From: Candidatus Fibrimonadaceae bacterium
GTDB lineage: Bacteria > Fibrobacterota > Fibrobacteria > Fibrobacterales > Fibrobacteraceae
Assembly: GCA_031281345.1 (NCBI GenBank)
Contig: JAITFN010000023.1
Span: forward strand, 1-41,900
DNA length: 41,900 nucleotides
Direction: 5' to 3'
The notes beneath the pieces were generated by a model that worked only from the letters and a program-made list of their open reading frames with translations, was not told the DNA's origin and did not search any database. Positions 25,110 through 33,247 of the stretch are shown in pieces. Position 1 is the stretch's first letter; every line of letters begins with the position of its first letter. The translations under genes and the position numbers were made by a program.

Positions 25110-25514
25110 ATGACTTTTGCTTTTATTTGCGACCCATACTTTCAAAAGAAGGTAAACGCCAATTTGGTTAGCGGAGAAATCCCAAACCATAAAATAATAA
25201 CTTTAACCGCAAATGAATTTTTAGAGAGCGGAAAACTGCCCGAAGACATTTCTGGCCTTATTATTGAACGCGGAACTTGGCAAAAAAACTTTAGCCTTTT
25301 CCGCTATTTTGGGCTATTGCCGCAGATTGAAAAACAAAATCTAGCTTTTATAGCAAGCGCAGATGCCGAATTCAAGGGACGTGCGGCTATGAAAAGCAAG
25401 GAATTCATCATTCAAAGCAATATTAACCCAGAAGAGGCAGCTGTGCAGCTGGGTCGCTTGCAAGAGCTTCCACCTCCGGCATTCACACACCCTAAATCAA
25501 AGGCCATAGCCTAA
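25110..25514 (+). CDS. Small alpha/beta protein, possible pseudo-receiver domain
   Basis: 134 aa, not recognised. Its order of secondary structure resembles a CheY-like receiver: strand (TFAFICDP), helix, strand (HKIITL), helix, strand (ISGLIIERG), helix, strand (LAFIASADA), a helix with GRAAMKSKEFII, then a final helix (PEEAAVQLGRLQ). At the phosphoacceptor position there is no clear aspartate. The reading is weak and based on pattern only. Good ribosome binding site (AGGAA). It ends 4 bases before the M23 peptidase gene, so it may regulate or accompany it. Confidence 0.5.
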   Translation: MTFAFICDPYFQKKVNANLVSGEIPNHKIITLTANEFLESGKLPEDISGLIIERGTWQKNFSLFRYFGLLPQIEKQNLAFIASADAEFKGRAAMKSKEFIIQSNINPEEAAVQLGRLQELPPPAFTHPKSKAIA

Positions 25515-25518
25515 CACA

Positions 25519-26769
25519 ATGAAAAAAGCCACGCTTGAAACAATTTTAGACAGGGCGTGTTTTTTTGGGTTGCGAGGTTTTGAACGCTCAGACCTAGCTC
25601 AAATTCTGCCAGAGATGCAAGGCGATAAAAAAGGACTTTTGATAGAACCCTTGAACAAAGCACTTTTTGAGCAAAATGCCTTTGGAGATATTAATGCCAT
25701 TCCAAATTTTAGCGAAAAAAACGGATGGCAAATAATTTCAAATGACCAAAATTTTGAAAGTAACGGGGAAAAAATTATCAACTGCTATGCAAATATAAGC
25801 GCATTAAAAAGAAAATTTGCAAGAATTGCTGTGCTGCTGCCAAAAGATAAAAACGCAAGCACTGACAAGATTTTGACAGGTATTGAAAATTCTTGCCTCG
25901 CTGTTTTTAGCAAAAACGATTTGCAAGAAGCAAAAATAGACGATTTGCTGAAGCTCAAAATTGCGCAAATCAACATTCCCAAAACGCCTCTGTTTTTAGC
26001 TGCAAAATATGCTTGGATTTTTACTTTATTGCTTTGCATTTTGCCGTTTTTAATAGCCAGCCAGCCAGATGAGCGGGTTAGCAATCTGAGAAGCATTACA
26101 AGCGAAGTCCAAAAATATTCAGAAAAAGGCGATATAGTTCATATTCTTAAAGAAGGAGAATCTTTAACGCAAATAGCTAGATTTGCCATTGGCAAATACA
26201 ACTCGCTTGTCAGTACAGAAGCTATGATTAAAGAATATTTGCAAGACAACGAATTGTCTTTGGATAGCAAACTTACAGCAGGCGATACTTTGCGCTTAAA
26301 ACTGCCAACCTTCAATAACCCACAACATAAAACAATGCAGGGAGCGTGGAATTTTTTTACAGGTCTATTAAACGATAGCCTTGCATACATCACTGAACTA
26401 TACAATCCAACTCAAACCGCCACAATAAGGCGGCACGATGGAATAGATGTTGCAGGGCGCAAGGGAACGCGTATTTTGGCACCATTTAGCGGAACTGCTT
26501 GGACAATGGAAGATGAGCGCGGCGGCTTGATGATTGCAATAGCTAGGGAAAACGATTTGCTTGTTTTTATGCACTGCGAACAGCGGTTTTACCTGAACGG
26601 CCAATCGGTTATGGAAGGAGACCCTATAGCTTCTGTGGGTAGCTCTGGGCACACAACTGGGCCTCACGTACACGTAGCCGCTGGGAAAATATCAAAAAAC
26701 GGAGAGCGAAATATCAGCGGATTAAGATATAATGCTTTAAATCCATTTATATGGTTCAAGGAGATGTGA
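25519..26769 (+). CDS. LysM and M23 peptidase (cell-wall endopeptidase-like) membrane protein
   Basis: 416 aa. Residues 1-160 form an unrecognised N-terminal domain that should be cytoplasmic. A single membrane helix is at about 163-181. A LysM-like peptidoglycan-binding segment follows (about 207-262, VHILKEGESLTQIARFAIG...GDTLRLKL). The C-terminal M23 zinc endopeptidase domain (about 303-412) has all metal/catalytic residues: H306 and D310 (HxxxD), H352, and H383/H385 (GPHVHV). It probably cuts peptide cross-links in peptidoglycan. The large cytoplasmic N-terminal domain is unusual for M23 proteins. It is followed by ddl, also a cell-wall gene, so a cell-wall operon is likely. Confidence 0.85.
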   Translation: MKKATLETILDRACFFGLRGFERSDLAQILPEMQGDKKGLLIEPLNKALFEQNAFGDINAIPNFSEKNGWQIISNDQNFESNGEKIINCYANISALKRKFARIAVLLPKDKNASTDKILTGIENSCLAVFSKNDLQEAKIDDLLKLKIAQINIPKTPLFLAAKYAWIFTLLLCILPFLIASQPDERVSNLRSITSEVQKYSEKGDIVHILKEGESLTQIARFAIGKYNSLVSTEAMIKEYLQDNELSLDSKLTAGDTLRLKLPTFNNPQHKTMQGAWNFFTGLLNDSLAYITELYNPTQTATIRRHDGIDVAGRKGTRILAPFSGTAWTMEDERGGLMIAIARENDLLVFMHCEQRFYLNGQSVMEGDPIASVGSSGHTTGPHVHVAAGKISKNGERNISGLRYNALNPFIWFKEM

Positions 26770-26771
26770 AT

Positions 26772-27806
26772 ATGCGAAAAAAAGTTTTTGTGTTTATGGG
26801 TGGGCCAAGTTCAGAGCATTCGGTTTCTTTGGTTAGCGGAGCTGGAATAGTTCGCGCTTTGGATGCGCATAAATACGATGTGCATCCGGTACTAATTGCG
26901 CAAAACGGAGAATGGACCTGGGGCAAAAAAGCACTAACTCCTTATCAAGTTCAAAATTTTAATGTTAATTTCTTTGCAGGTGCAGAAAATGATATGCAAA
27001 AAAAAATGCGCCCTTCGCTAGAAGAACTAAAACCTGTGGATATTGCCTTGCTCGCTTTGCACGGTCGCTTTGGCGAAGATGGTCACATTCAAGCAATGCT
27101 GGAATATGCAGGAATTCCATACACAGGTAGCGGTGTGCTTTCTAGCGCACTTGCTATGGATAAAATAAAGAGCAAAGAAATTTACAAAGCAAATGATATT
27201 CCAACAGCGAGTTTCAGAGTTTGGCAGAGTGAAAATTTTTCAAAAGAATTAATAGAAGAAGCATTTGAAAACTTGGGTTCGCCTCTTGTGATAAAAGACC
27301 CGCTAGGCGGTTCTTCGCTAGGTATGGGTTTTGCAAAAAATGTTGACGAAGCGGGCAAGTTATGCGAAAAACTTTTTGAACACTCAAGCAGACTTTTAGC
27401 GGAGCAATTTATAGCGGGCAAAGAAGCAAGCTGCGGTTATATTGAAGGTTGCAAGCCGCTTCCACCAACAGAAGTAAGAATGACAACAAGGGAGTATTTT
27501 GATTTTGAGGCAAAATACAATGGCGAAGTTATAGAGATTACCCCTGCAGAATTTTCGGAGAGTTTGACAAAAGAAATTCAAAATCTTGTTCGCAAAGCTC
27601 ACCAAGCCCTTGATTGCGAAATCTATAGCCGCACAGATGTTCGCATAGATAAAAACGGAAATCTTTTTGTGCTGGAAACAAACACTCTCCCGGGCATGAC
27701 CCCTACCTCTTTTTTGCCAGCTCAGGCAAAACACATAGGGCTGGATTATTCCATTTTGGTAGAAACATTGCTGGAAAAAAGCCTAACAAAATCAACAGGG
27801 CGATAA
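26772..27806 (+). CDS. ddl: D-alanine--D-alanine ligase
   Basis: ATP-grasp enzyme joining two D-alanines for the peptidoglycan stem peptide. 344 aa from the ATG at 26772, preceded by AAGGAG (26758-26763) at 8 bases. An earlier in-frame ATG at 26751 would overlap the M23 gene by 19 bases and has no ribosome binding site. Motifs: MGGPSSEHSVSLVSG, LHGRFGEDGHIQAMLEYAGIPYTGSG, KDPLGGSSLGM and LFVLETNTLPGMTPTSFLPAQA, the last being the metal- and ligand-binding signature. Complete. The 3' end overlaps the convergent DUF2156 gene by 61 bases. Confidence 0.96.
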   Translation: MRKKVFVFMGGPSSEHSVSLVSGAGIVRALDAHKYDVHPVLIAQNGEWTWGKKALTPYQVQNFNVNFFAGAENDMQKKMRPSLEELKPVDIALLALHGRFGEDGHIQAMLEYAGIPYTGSGVLSSALAMDKIKSKEIYKANDIPTASFRVWQSENFSKELIEEAFENLGSPLVIKDPLGGSSLGMGFAKNVDEAGKLCEKLFEHSSRLLAEQFIAGKEASCGYIEGCKPLPPTEVRMTTREYFDFEAKYNGEVIEITPAEFSESLTKEIQNLVRKAHQALDCEIYSRTDVRIDKNGNLFVLETNTLPGMTPTSFLPAQAKHIGLDYSILVETLLEKSLTKSTGR

Positions 27807-28615
27807 GTGATTTTGGCTTGACGCAGACCCTTGTGCCCCAAATCTTGCTCTCTGTTTATGCAGATTATGTTCTTGGGAATGCTTTTTGCAAATTCCTGAT
27901 TTATGTACTGATAAATGCCTTTGTAGCTCTCTATTGCTTTTTCAAAATGCACCGCAAAACTTTTTTCGTTAGCAAGAGTTTCACCCTGACAATAGGCAAC
28001 TGGTTTTCCGCCCACATAAAAAACAAGACCGACAAAACCGAGTTCGGAGTGCAAATTCAAAGCCTCTTTTGCAGAAGCGTAATCACTGTGCTCCTCTTTG
28101 CTTTTTTCCCATTCATCTAAAACAAACAAAGCATCTTTTATTGTTTCGCTGTCAAGGAGTTTTTTTTCCACGTTTTCCAGAGAATAAGTTTTTATAAAAG
28201 CATTTACCAAATTTCTCTTTTTTTGAAAATTTTTTCCAGAGAGTTCTGCCAAGTCTGTTCGCAAATACAAATATTCAAAATTATCCCTATCTTCCACTAA
28301 AGCAACGGGGCTGTGCAAAGCCTGCTTACCAGAAATATTTTTCCAGTAATCATATTTTTTTAGTAACTCGTTTAGAATTTCTTTTGACGGAACATCTCCG
28401 ATTATCGAAAAAAATGTTTTACTTTTATCTGTGCCCACCACAATTAGGCTATTGTTTAGCAAAGATACATTAAACCCGTATTTATTGCGGAACAAGTAAA
28501 GATTTGCAAAAGTCAATGCGGAAATATCGCTTTTTGATTCCAAAACCATTTTTTGAATTTCCTCCTGCAAGCCTAAACTAACAGGAGCGAAATCTGGATA
28601 CGTTGGCAGGGTCAT
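27746..28615 (-). CDS. DUF2156 (aminoacyl-phosphatidylglycerol-synthase-like C-domain) protein
   Basis: 289 aa protein made of two GNAT-like halves, as in DUF2156 and the catalytic end of MprF. Landmarks: ALTFANLYLFRNKYGF near the start, LSGKNFQKKRNLVNAFIKTY (the conserved K/R-rich motif), GGKPVAYCQGE, VHFEKAIESYKGIYQYINQEFAK and INREQDLGHKGLRQAKITYRP near the end. Members are thought to transfer aminoacyl groups, but substrates are mostly unknown; there is no membrane half here. Start overlaps the secG stop by four bases (ATGA), so it is the last gene of the tpiA-secG run. It runs 61 bases past the ddl stop on the other strand. Confidence 0.8.
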   Translation of the reverse strand: MTLPTYPDFAPVSLGLQEEIQKMVLESKSDISALTFANLYLFRNKYGFNVSLLNNSLIVVGTDKSKTFFSIIGDVPSKEILNELLKKYDYWKNISGKQALHSPVALVEDRDNFEYLYLRTDLAELSGKNFQKKRNLVNAFIKTYSLENVEKKLLDSETIKDALFVLDEWEKSKEEHSDYASAKEALNLHSELGFVGLVFYVGGKPVAYCQGETLANEKSFAVHFEKAIESYKGIYQYINQEFAKSIPKNIICINREQDLGHKGLRQAKITYRPVDFVRLFSSNVSTKME

Positions 28616-28959
28616 TCTTCAGCAGGAGCAGGTCCAGCAGGTACAAAACCATCATCCAAAACAGCACCTTGACCACCGGTATTCAGAGCTTCTCTTAAAA
28701 CCGAACTCTGAACGCCAGAATCTTGTTTTGTTGCCATAACGCTCAGTGTTAGCACAACCGCAAACAAAGCGAGCGCAACGTAGCGAGTGAGCTTTTGAAT
28801 GAATGTAGCAGCACCTGCCGTTGAAAAAGCAGATTGCGCTGTCATTCCACCTAGGCCGGCTAAACCGCCCATTTTATCGTTCTGAACAAGAACGAGCAAT
28901 ATAAGCAGCACGCATAAAGCAACGTGCGCAACAATCAAAACCCAAAAAAAAGCACTCAT
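28612..28959 (-). CDS. secG: Preprotein translocase subunit SecG
   Basis: 115 aa small membrane component of the Sec translocon. Two hydrophobic segments (about 5-26 and 62-80) flank the family motif QNDKMGGLAGLGGMTAQSAFST, which continues into FIQKLTRYVA. A polar, proline- and alanine-rich tail follows, as in many SecG proteins. It is coupled to tpiA by a one-base stop/start overlap (TAATG); the tpiA-secG pairing is common in bacteria. Confidence 0.93.
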   Translation of the reverse strand: MSAFFWVLIVAHVALCVLLILLVLVQNDKMGGLAGLGGMTAQSAFSTAGAATFIQKLTRYVALALFAVVLTLSVMATKQDSGVQSSVLREALNTGGQGAVLDDGFVPAGPAPAEE

Positions 28960-29720
28960 TAGATTTTCTCCGCTGCACTAATTATAGAAAAAAACGAATC
29001 GGCTTTCAAGGCTGCGCCGCCAATTAAGCCGCCATCTATGTCTTTTTGAGCCAAAAGGCCATCTGCATTGTCTGGTTTCATGCTTCCGCCATATTGAATG
29101 CGAATATCCTCGGTCACAGACTCGCCATATAATTTTGCAACCAAAGAGCGAACATACTTTTGAGCCTCCTGTGCCTGCTCGTCTGTTGCCACTACGCCTG
29201 TGCCTATAGCCCAAACTGGTTCATAAGCGATAACGGTCTTTAGAGCATCTTCTTTGGAAATATCTTTATATGCGCCATCAACCTGCGTTGTCAAAACACT
29301 TTCCAGTTTGCCGCCATTGCGCTGTTCCAGAGTTTCGCCAATGCAGATAATGGGCTTTAAACCTGCGCTTAAAACTTTTTTGGCTTTTTTGTTGACTGTT
29401 TCGTCTGTTTCGTGAAAATACTGCCTTTGCTCGGAATGCCCTATAATAACATATTCCGCACCAATTTCCTTTACCATATCAATGGAAACCTTGCCCGTGT
29501 AGGCTCCCTGATTTTCCCAATGAATGTCTTGAACGGCAAGTTTCACATTGCTGCCCTTTATCACATCTGCCACTTTTGCAGCGGCTAAATATGTGGGTGC
29601 AATAACCACTTCGGTTTTTGAAATGCCCTTGGCTTTTGCAACAATTTCCTGCGCAAGAGCAATGCTCTCAGCAACGGTTTTGTTCATTTTCCAGTTTCCG
29701 GCTATTATGTAAGAACGCAT
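28959..29720 (-). CDS. tpiA: Triose-phosphate isomerase
   Basis: Interconverts dihydroxyacetone phosphate and glyceraldehyde 3-phosphate. 253 aa, standard length. Catalytic residues: K11 in GNWKMN, H95 in IIGHSEQR and E167 in AYEPVWAIGTG. Phosphate loops YGGSMKPDNA (210-219) and GGLIGGAAL (230-238) are intact. A good ribosome binding site (AGGAG) lies before the ATG. It starts 22 bases after the receptor-like gene at 29743-31719 and is coupled to secG. Confidence 0.97.
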   Translation of the reverse strand: MRSYIIAGNWKMNKTVAESIALAQEIVAKAKGISKTEVVIAPTYLAAAKVADVIKGSNVKLAVQDIHWENQGAYTGKVSIDMVKEIGAEYVIIGHSEQRQYFHETDETVNKKAKKVLSAGLKPIICIGETLEQRNGGKLESVLTTQVDGAYKDISKEDALKTVIAYEPVWAIGTGVVATDEQAQEAQKYVRSLVAKLYGESVTEDIRIQYGGSMKPDNADGLLAQKDIDGGLIGGAALKADSFFSIISAAEKI

Positions 29721-29742
29721 ATTTTTTCTCCTGTGTTTAATG

Positions 29743-31719
29743 CTAAATCTTATTTTCCAAACGAACTAAATCATCCACAACTTTGCGCAAATTTGCGCTC
29801 AAATCATTTAAACTCTTCATAGAATCTTTTGCGTCAACCATAGTATGTTCAATAGCGGAGTGAGCTTCTTCCACTCTCTTTAACTTCAAAGAAAATTCGT
29901 CCATTCTAAATATCGCTTGCTTGGCGTGTTCATTCATAGTATCTGTGGAACTAACAATTTCTTCCAAATTGCGATATGCTTCGTTTATATCGCCAGACAT
30001 ATATTTTACGTTTGAGTTTATGTATTGCGAATTGGAATTTATTTCTGTTATGCGGGTTGCCACACCACCAATGGAATTATTCAAATCCAAAGTATCTGAA
30101 TATATTTTTTCTGAGAGTTTTTTGCGTTCTGCGATAATTTGTGCAAACGAAGTGATTTGCTCACTGTGCAGATTCGTGAACATCACTTGAATAGAAGATA
30201 TTTTGTTAAATAATCCATCTACCGTATCGCATATCTCTTTTGTGTGGGAGGCAGATTCTTTTGTTAGTGTCAAATATTTGCGAACATCGCCTATTTGCAC
30301 TGCTATCGTATGAAGCTCGTTCAGCAAATCCTCAGAAAATTTATCTATCGCATTTATTTTGTCGAGTTCTTTATCTGTCGAAAGACCAATATCGTTCACA
30401 GCCTGAGTCACCGATATAACGCTGTTTTGCATATAATGCGATTTTTCGTTGAGCTCTTTCATAGACTCGCTCATCTGCAAAATGGAATTCTTTATATCCG
30501 TTGTATTTTCTGCTATGTGCGAGGTCAATTTTTTTAAGCCATCCAAATTGATGTATATTTCTTCTATGCCAACCGCCATGCCATTCACATTGTCTATAAC
30601 ATCTTCGGAATAAACAGACATTTCCACAGTGCGCTGTCCAACCAACTTTGCATCGTAATCCACAATGTCTAGCATATCGGTGCACGAGCCGCTTAAATCA
30701 GAAACCTTGTCTGCGCTAATACGCACATTATCAATAAAAGAACCAACGTTGCGAATCAAGGCGTTAATATCTGCAGCAAGAGTTTTAAGTTCTTCTTGCG
30801 AATTCAAATCCATATTGAAATCGCCAAAGCGAATACCCTCGCTTGCCAATTTATGCAAATAGGTAGACAAATTATTCAGTGGAACAACAAATGAATTCAT
30901 TTGCCTAAAAATCATAAACAGACCAACTAAAAATGAAACAAGCATTATGCCAAACAAGTTTCCTATAAGTTTCAAGCGGCTATCTTTGAATTTTTTTGTG
31001 AAAAACTCCGCTACCCTATTTATTTTGTCTGAATAGCTACCAGTTGCCACAACCCAGTCCCAGTCTTCAATATAAATGCTTTTCGCAAGACCTTCCACAG
31101 GAGGGGAACTTGCGCCTGGCTTAAAGTATTTGAATTTTGTTGAAGAAAAATCTTTGCTAACGGCTTTGTCAATCATTTCTTTGGCAAATTTTTTGCCGTT
31201 TACATCTTCCACTTCAAGTATGCTTTTGCCGGGCTGCGTAACATTGCCCAGCGAATCCATAAACAAAACAGCTTCTCCTGTTTTTGAATTTAAAATAAAA
31301 TAAAAACCGCTGTATTTTTTGTCGGTATTGCGGTAAAATTCGTAATTGCTACGCCACCAGTGAATTTCCTTTAGCGAACTTGCCACCTTGTTCTTATAAA
31401 TCTCTGTGCTATCCGGCTCTCTGCGAGATAAAATAACATAAGGATGCACTATGGCATAGGCTATATTGAGCCACGAATCCATAGTCTCATCACCATCTGT
31501 TTGCAATATTTCGTTAAAATTCTCTACGCTTGTTGAATCGGAATCCTTAATTATTGAATAAACCAATAACCCATTTATCAAGGCAAAGAGCAACAGCACC
31601 GCCAACATAGACAAAATCATTCGTTGCGAAAAATTCACAGTGAAAGTAATATAGAAATTGTCTGAACCAGAATTACCAGAATCTTTGGAATTTTCCCACA
31701 AAAACATAAAAGTGCCCAT
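29743..31719 (-). CDS. Methyl-accepting-type sensor with Cache domain but no MCP hairpin tip
   Basis: 658 aa. Membrane helices at about 34-56 and 251-271 enclose an extracytoplasmic single-Cache-type domain: WWRSNYEFYRNTDKKYSGFYFILNSKTGEAVLF, PGKSILEVEDVNGKKFAKEMID and YIEDWDWVVATGSY. A HAMP-like region follows (about 272-325), then a long coiled coil to the end. The strongly conserved MCP tip that contacts CheA/CheW (a block like ERGFAVVAxEVR) is absent, and no glutamine/glutamate methylation-site pattern is evident. It may be a signalling stalk that lost chemotaxis function or acts on another partner. The N-terminal ~33 polar residues are uncertain; a start at M34 (31620) would begin right at the helix. 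Confidence 0.75.
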   Translation of the reverse strand: MGTFMFLWENSKDSGNSGSDNFYITFTVNFSQRMILSMLAVLLLFALINGLLVYSIIKDSDSTSVENFNEILQTDGDETMDSWLNIAYAIVHPYVILSRREPDSTEIYKNKVASSLKEIHWWRSNYEFYRNTDKKYSGFYFILNSKTGEAVLFMDSLGNVTQPGKSILEVEDVNGKKFAKEMIDKAVSKDFSSTKFKYFKPGASSPPVEGLAKSIYIEDWDWVVATGSYSDKINRVAEFFTKKFKDSRLKLIGNLFGIMLVSFLVGLFMIFRQMNSFVVPLNNLSTYLHKLASEGIRFGDFNMDLNSQEELKTLAADINALIRNVGSFIDNVRISADKVSDLSGSCTDMLDIVDYDAKLVGQRTVEMSVYSEDVIDNVNGMAVGIEEIYINLDGLKKLTSHIAENTTDIKNSILQMSESMKELNEKSHYMQNSVISVTQAVNDIGLSTDKELDKINAIDKFSEDLLNELHTIAVQIGDVRKYLTLTKESASHTKEICDTVDGLFNKISSIQVMFTNLHSEQITSFAQIIAERKKLSEKIYSDTLDLNNSIGGVATRITEINSNSQYINSNVKYMSGDINEAYRNLEEIVSSTDTMNEHAKQAIFRMDEFSLKLKRVEEAHSAIEHTMVDAKDSMKSLNDLSANLRKVVDDLVRLENKI

Positions 31720-31896
31720 ATGATGAATGCTTTACCAAGTCTGCGGGTATGCTTATTCAGAATGAACCGCCATTATTGGTATTATTTAAAAAAATGCACA
31801 ATTTTGTCAACACTTGTTTGCAAAATTACGATTTTTTGGATTTTTTTCCGTTTTCTTACGTCTAATATGTGACAAAGGAAAAATGGAGGATTCAAT
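31720..31896. other. Divergent intergenic region before the Rpn-family gene
   Basis: 177 bases. The right part is very T-rich on the plus strand and holds a TAATAT box (31863-31868) before the Rpn gene, a ribosome binding site GGAGG and the 28-base element at 31801-31828. I see no RNA gene or ORF in the left part. Confidence 0.5.
31801..31828 (+). repeat. 28-base element, copy A (upstream of Rpn-family gene)
   Basis: Matches bases 41117-41144, upstream of the toxin-antitoxin pair, at 23 of 28 positions. A common core is CAACA, TTGT and TGCAAAAT. Chance cannot be excluded. Confidence 0.35.
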
Positions 31897-32703
31897 ATGA
31901 CCGAAGTCAAAACCAACCGTAACCACAAGGACAGCGTTTTCACAATGCTATTCAGCGAGCCATCTGCAGCACTGGAGCTCTACAATGCAGTAACAGGGCA
32001 AAACTACCCGCCAGACACGAAAATAGAGATTGTTACTCTTTCAAATGCACTATTCAAAGGGCAATTGAACGATGTAGCTTTCGTGGTGGATGACAGGCTT
32101 GTAGTTCTCATAGAGCACCAATCAACCGTAAATAATAACATACCTCTTAGGATGCTTATGTATTTAGGAAGGGAATACGAACGAATAACTAAAGGCAAGG
32201 ATTTGTACAGAGAGAAGCTGATAAAAATTCCTGCGCCTGAGTTTATAGTTCTTTATAACGGCAAGGATGAGTTTCCAGATTTCAAGGAACTTAGGCTTTC
32301 CGATTCTTTTAAAACCAAAGGCAAGGGTAATCTTGAGCTTGTAGCAAATGTTTACAACATCAACAAGGGTCGCAATGCTGAGATAGCGGGTAAAAGTCCT
32401 GTTTTGAGTGGTTACAACGAGCTTATAGCAGAGATAAATAAAAATCGCCAGATTATGGAACTTGCAGAAGCCGTAGAAGTCGCGATAAAGAGCTGCGTTG
32501 AGCGTAACATTTTAGTATATTTCTTAGAGAAGCACGCTTCGGAGGTGTTGAATATGCTTTTTACAGAATGGAATTTAGACGATGCCATTGAGGTTGCAAA
32601 GGAAGAGGCTCGCGAGGAGTTGTTTGAACTTTTGGAAAGTGGTGTTTCCTTAGCAGAAGCCAAGAAAATACTCAGCAAACAAACTAGCCCTGCAACTGCA
32701 TAG
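31897..32703 (+). CDS. Rpn-family PD-(D/E)XK nuclease / transposase-like protein
   Basis: 268 aa of the Rpn/'PD-(D/E)XK nuclease family transposase' group; characterised Rpn proteins are DNA endonucleases that promote RecA-independent recombination. The N-terminal nuclease core has HKDSVFTMLFSEPSAALELYN, D59 in GQLNDVAFVV, and E73-x-Q75 in VVLIEHQST, the usual active-site triad form of this family. The C-terminal half is helical and ends with an E/A-rich segment (EVAKEEAREELFELLESG), as in relatives. No terminal inverted repeats or target duplications were found, so this is a lone gene, not an insertion sequence. Strong GGAGG ribosome binding site. Followed by a hairpin terminator. Confidence 0.85.
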   Translation: MTEVKTNRNHKDSVFTMLFSEPSAALELYNAVTGQNYPPDTKIEIVTLSNALFKGQLNDVAFVVDDRLVVLIEHQSTVNNNIPLRMLMYLGREYERITKGKDLYREKLIKIPAPEFIVLYNGKDEFPDFKELRLSDSFKTKGKGNLELVANVYNINKGRNAEIAGKSPVLSGYNELIAEINKNRQIMELAEAVEVAIKSCVERNILVYFLEKHASEVLNMLFTEWNLDDAIEVAKEEAREELFELLESGVSLAEAKKILSKQTSPATA

Positions 32704-32727
32704 CTAAGGGGGTAGCTATAGGATTAC

Positions 32728-32750
32728 CCTGCCTTTCGGCAGGAACTTTG
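32728..32750 (+). terminator. Possible terminator after the Rpn-family gene
   Basis: A 6-bp GC-rich stem (32728-32733 with 32738-32743, 4-base loop) begins 24 bases after the stop. The bases after it (AACTTTGTTG) are only weakly T-rich, so it is a moderate candidate. Confidence 0.4.
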
Positions 32751-32761
32751 TTGAAATTTTG

Positions 32762-33169
32762 TTAATCCTTATCATAAGTGCAGTCGCCGCTTATATTGAT
32801 GCCGCTCGTTCTGATGGAAATACCTGAATGTCCATCTTCAATTATTGTTAATTTATTCCCAGAAATGCTGTAAGGCATTGCTTCACTACAATCGTCATAC
32901 ATACACACAGTAATTTGATTTCCACTAATAGAATAAGTACTAGTACGTGCTATGCAATAATACCCATTACGTTTGTATATCCTGAGAAACTCTCCATTCT
33001 GCTTAATAACAATACCACCACCACCACCCTCCCACAGCCACGCTTCATTATTAGCATTGACAATGCTACCATCACCGCCGTCATTCCCGCCACCACCAGA
33101 TGAGCAAGAAAAGGTGAATGCCAAGGCTATAGAAATAGCCAACCTAAGAATAGACATAGTCTTATTCAT
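32762..33169 (-). CDS. Small glycine-rich lipoprotein, unknown function
   Basis: 135 aa predicted lipoprotein: the leader ends in TFSC (C22), followed by a glycine/serine tether (SSGGGGNDGGDG). The mature part is short and beta-rich with repeating ISGN motifs (YSISGNQITV, YSISGNKLTI), and resembles lipocalin-like fragments seen in Fibrobacter lipoproteins, though I do not recognise a family. Good ribosome binding site (AAAGGAG). A run of 16 C on its coding strand lies 40-55 bases upstream, in the probable promoter or leader. It lies downstream of nuoN in the same direction but is likely a separate unit. Confidence 0.6.
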   Translation of the reverse strand: MNKTMSILRLAISIALAFTFSCSSGGGGNDGGDGSIVNANNEAWLWEGGGGGIVIKQNGEFLRIYKRNGYYCIARTSTYSISGNQITVCMYDDCSEAMPYSISGNKLTIIEDGHSGISIRTSGINISGDCTYDKD

Positions 33170-33208
33170 ATTGAACTCCTTTGTTGAATGTTGAAAGGAA
33201 AACTTTAA

Positions 33209-33224
33209 GGGGGGGGGGGGGGGG
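33209..33224. repeat. 16-base G homopolymer
   Basis: Sixteen consecutive G on the plus strand (C on the minus strand) in the 78-base gap between nuoN and the small lipoprotein gene. It is 39 bases from the lipoprotein start codon. Such tracts change length by slippage and often drive phase variation when placed in promoters. The exact length may also be a sequencing uncertainty. Confidence 0.85.
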
Positions 33225-33247
33225 CAAAATAAAGGAAGTGTGTCATA

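Noticed and set aside
31720..32760. Rpn-family gene as a complete insertion sequence
   Set aside because: I found no terminal inverted repeats or target-site duplications around it.
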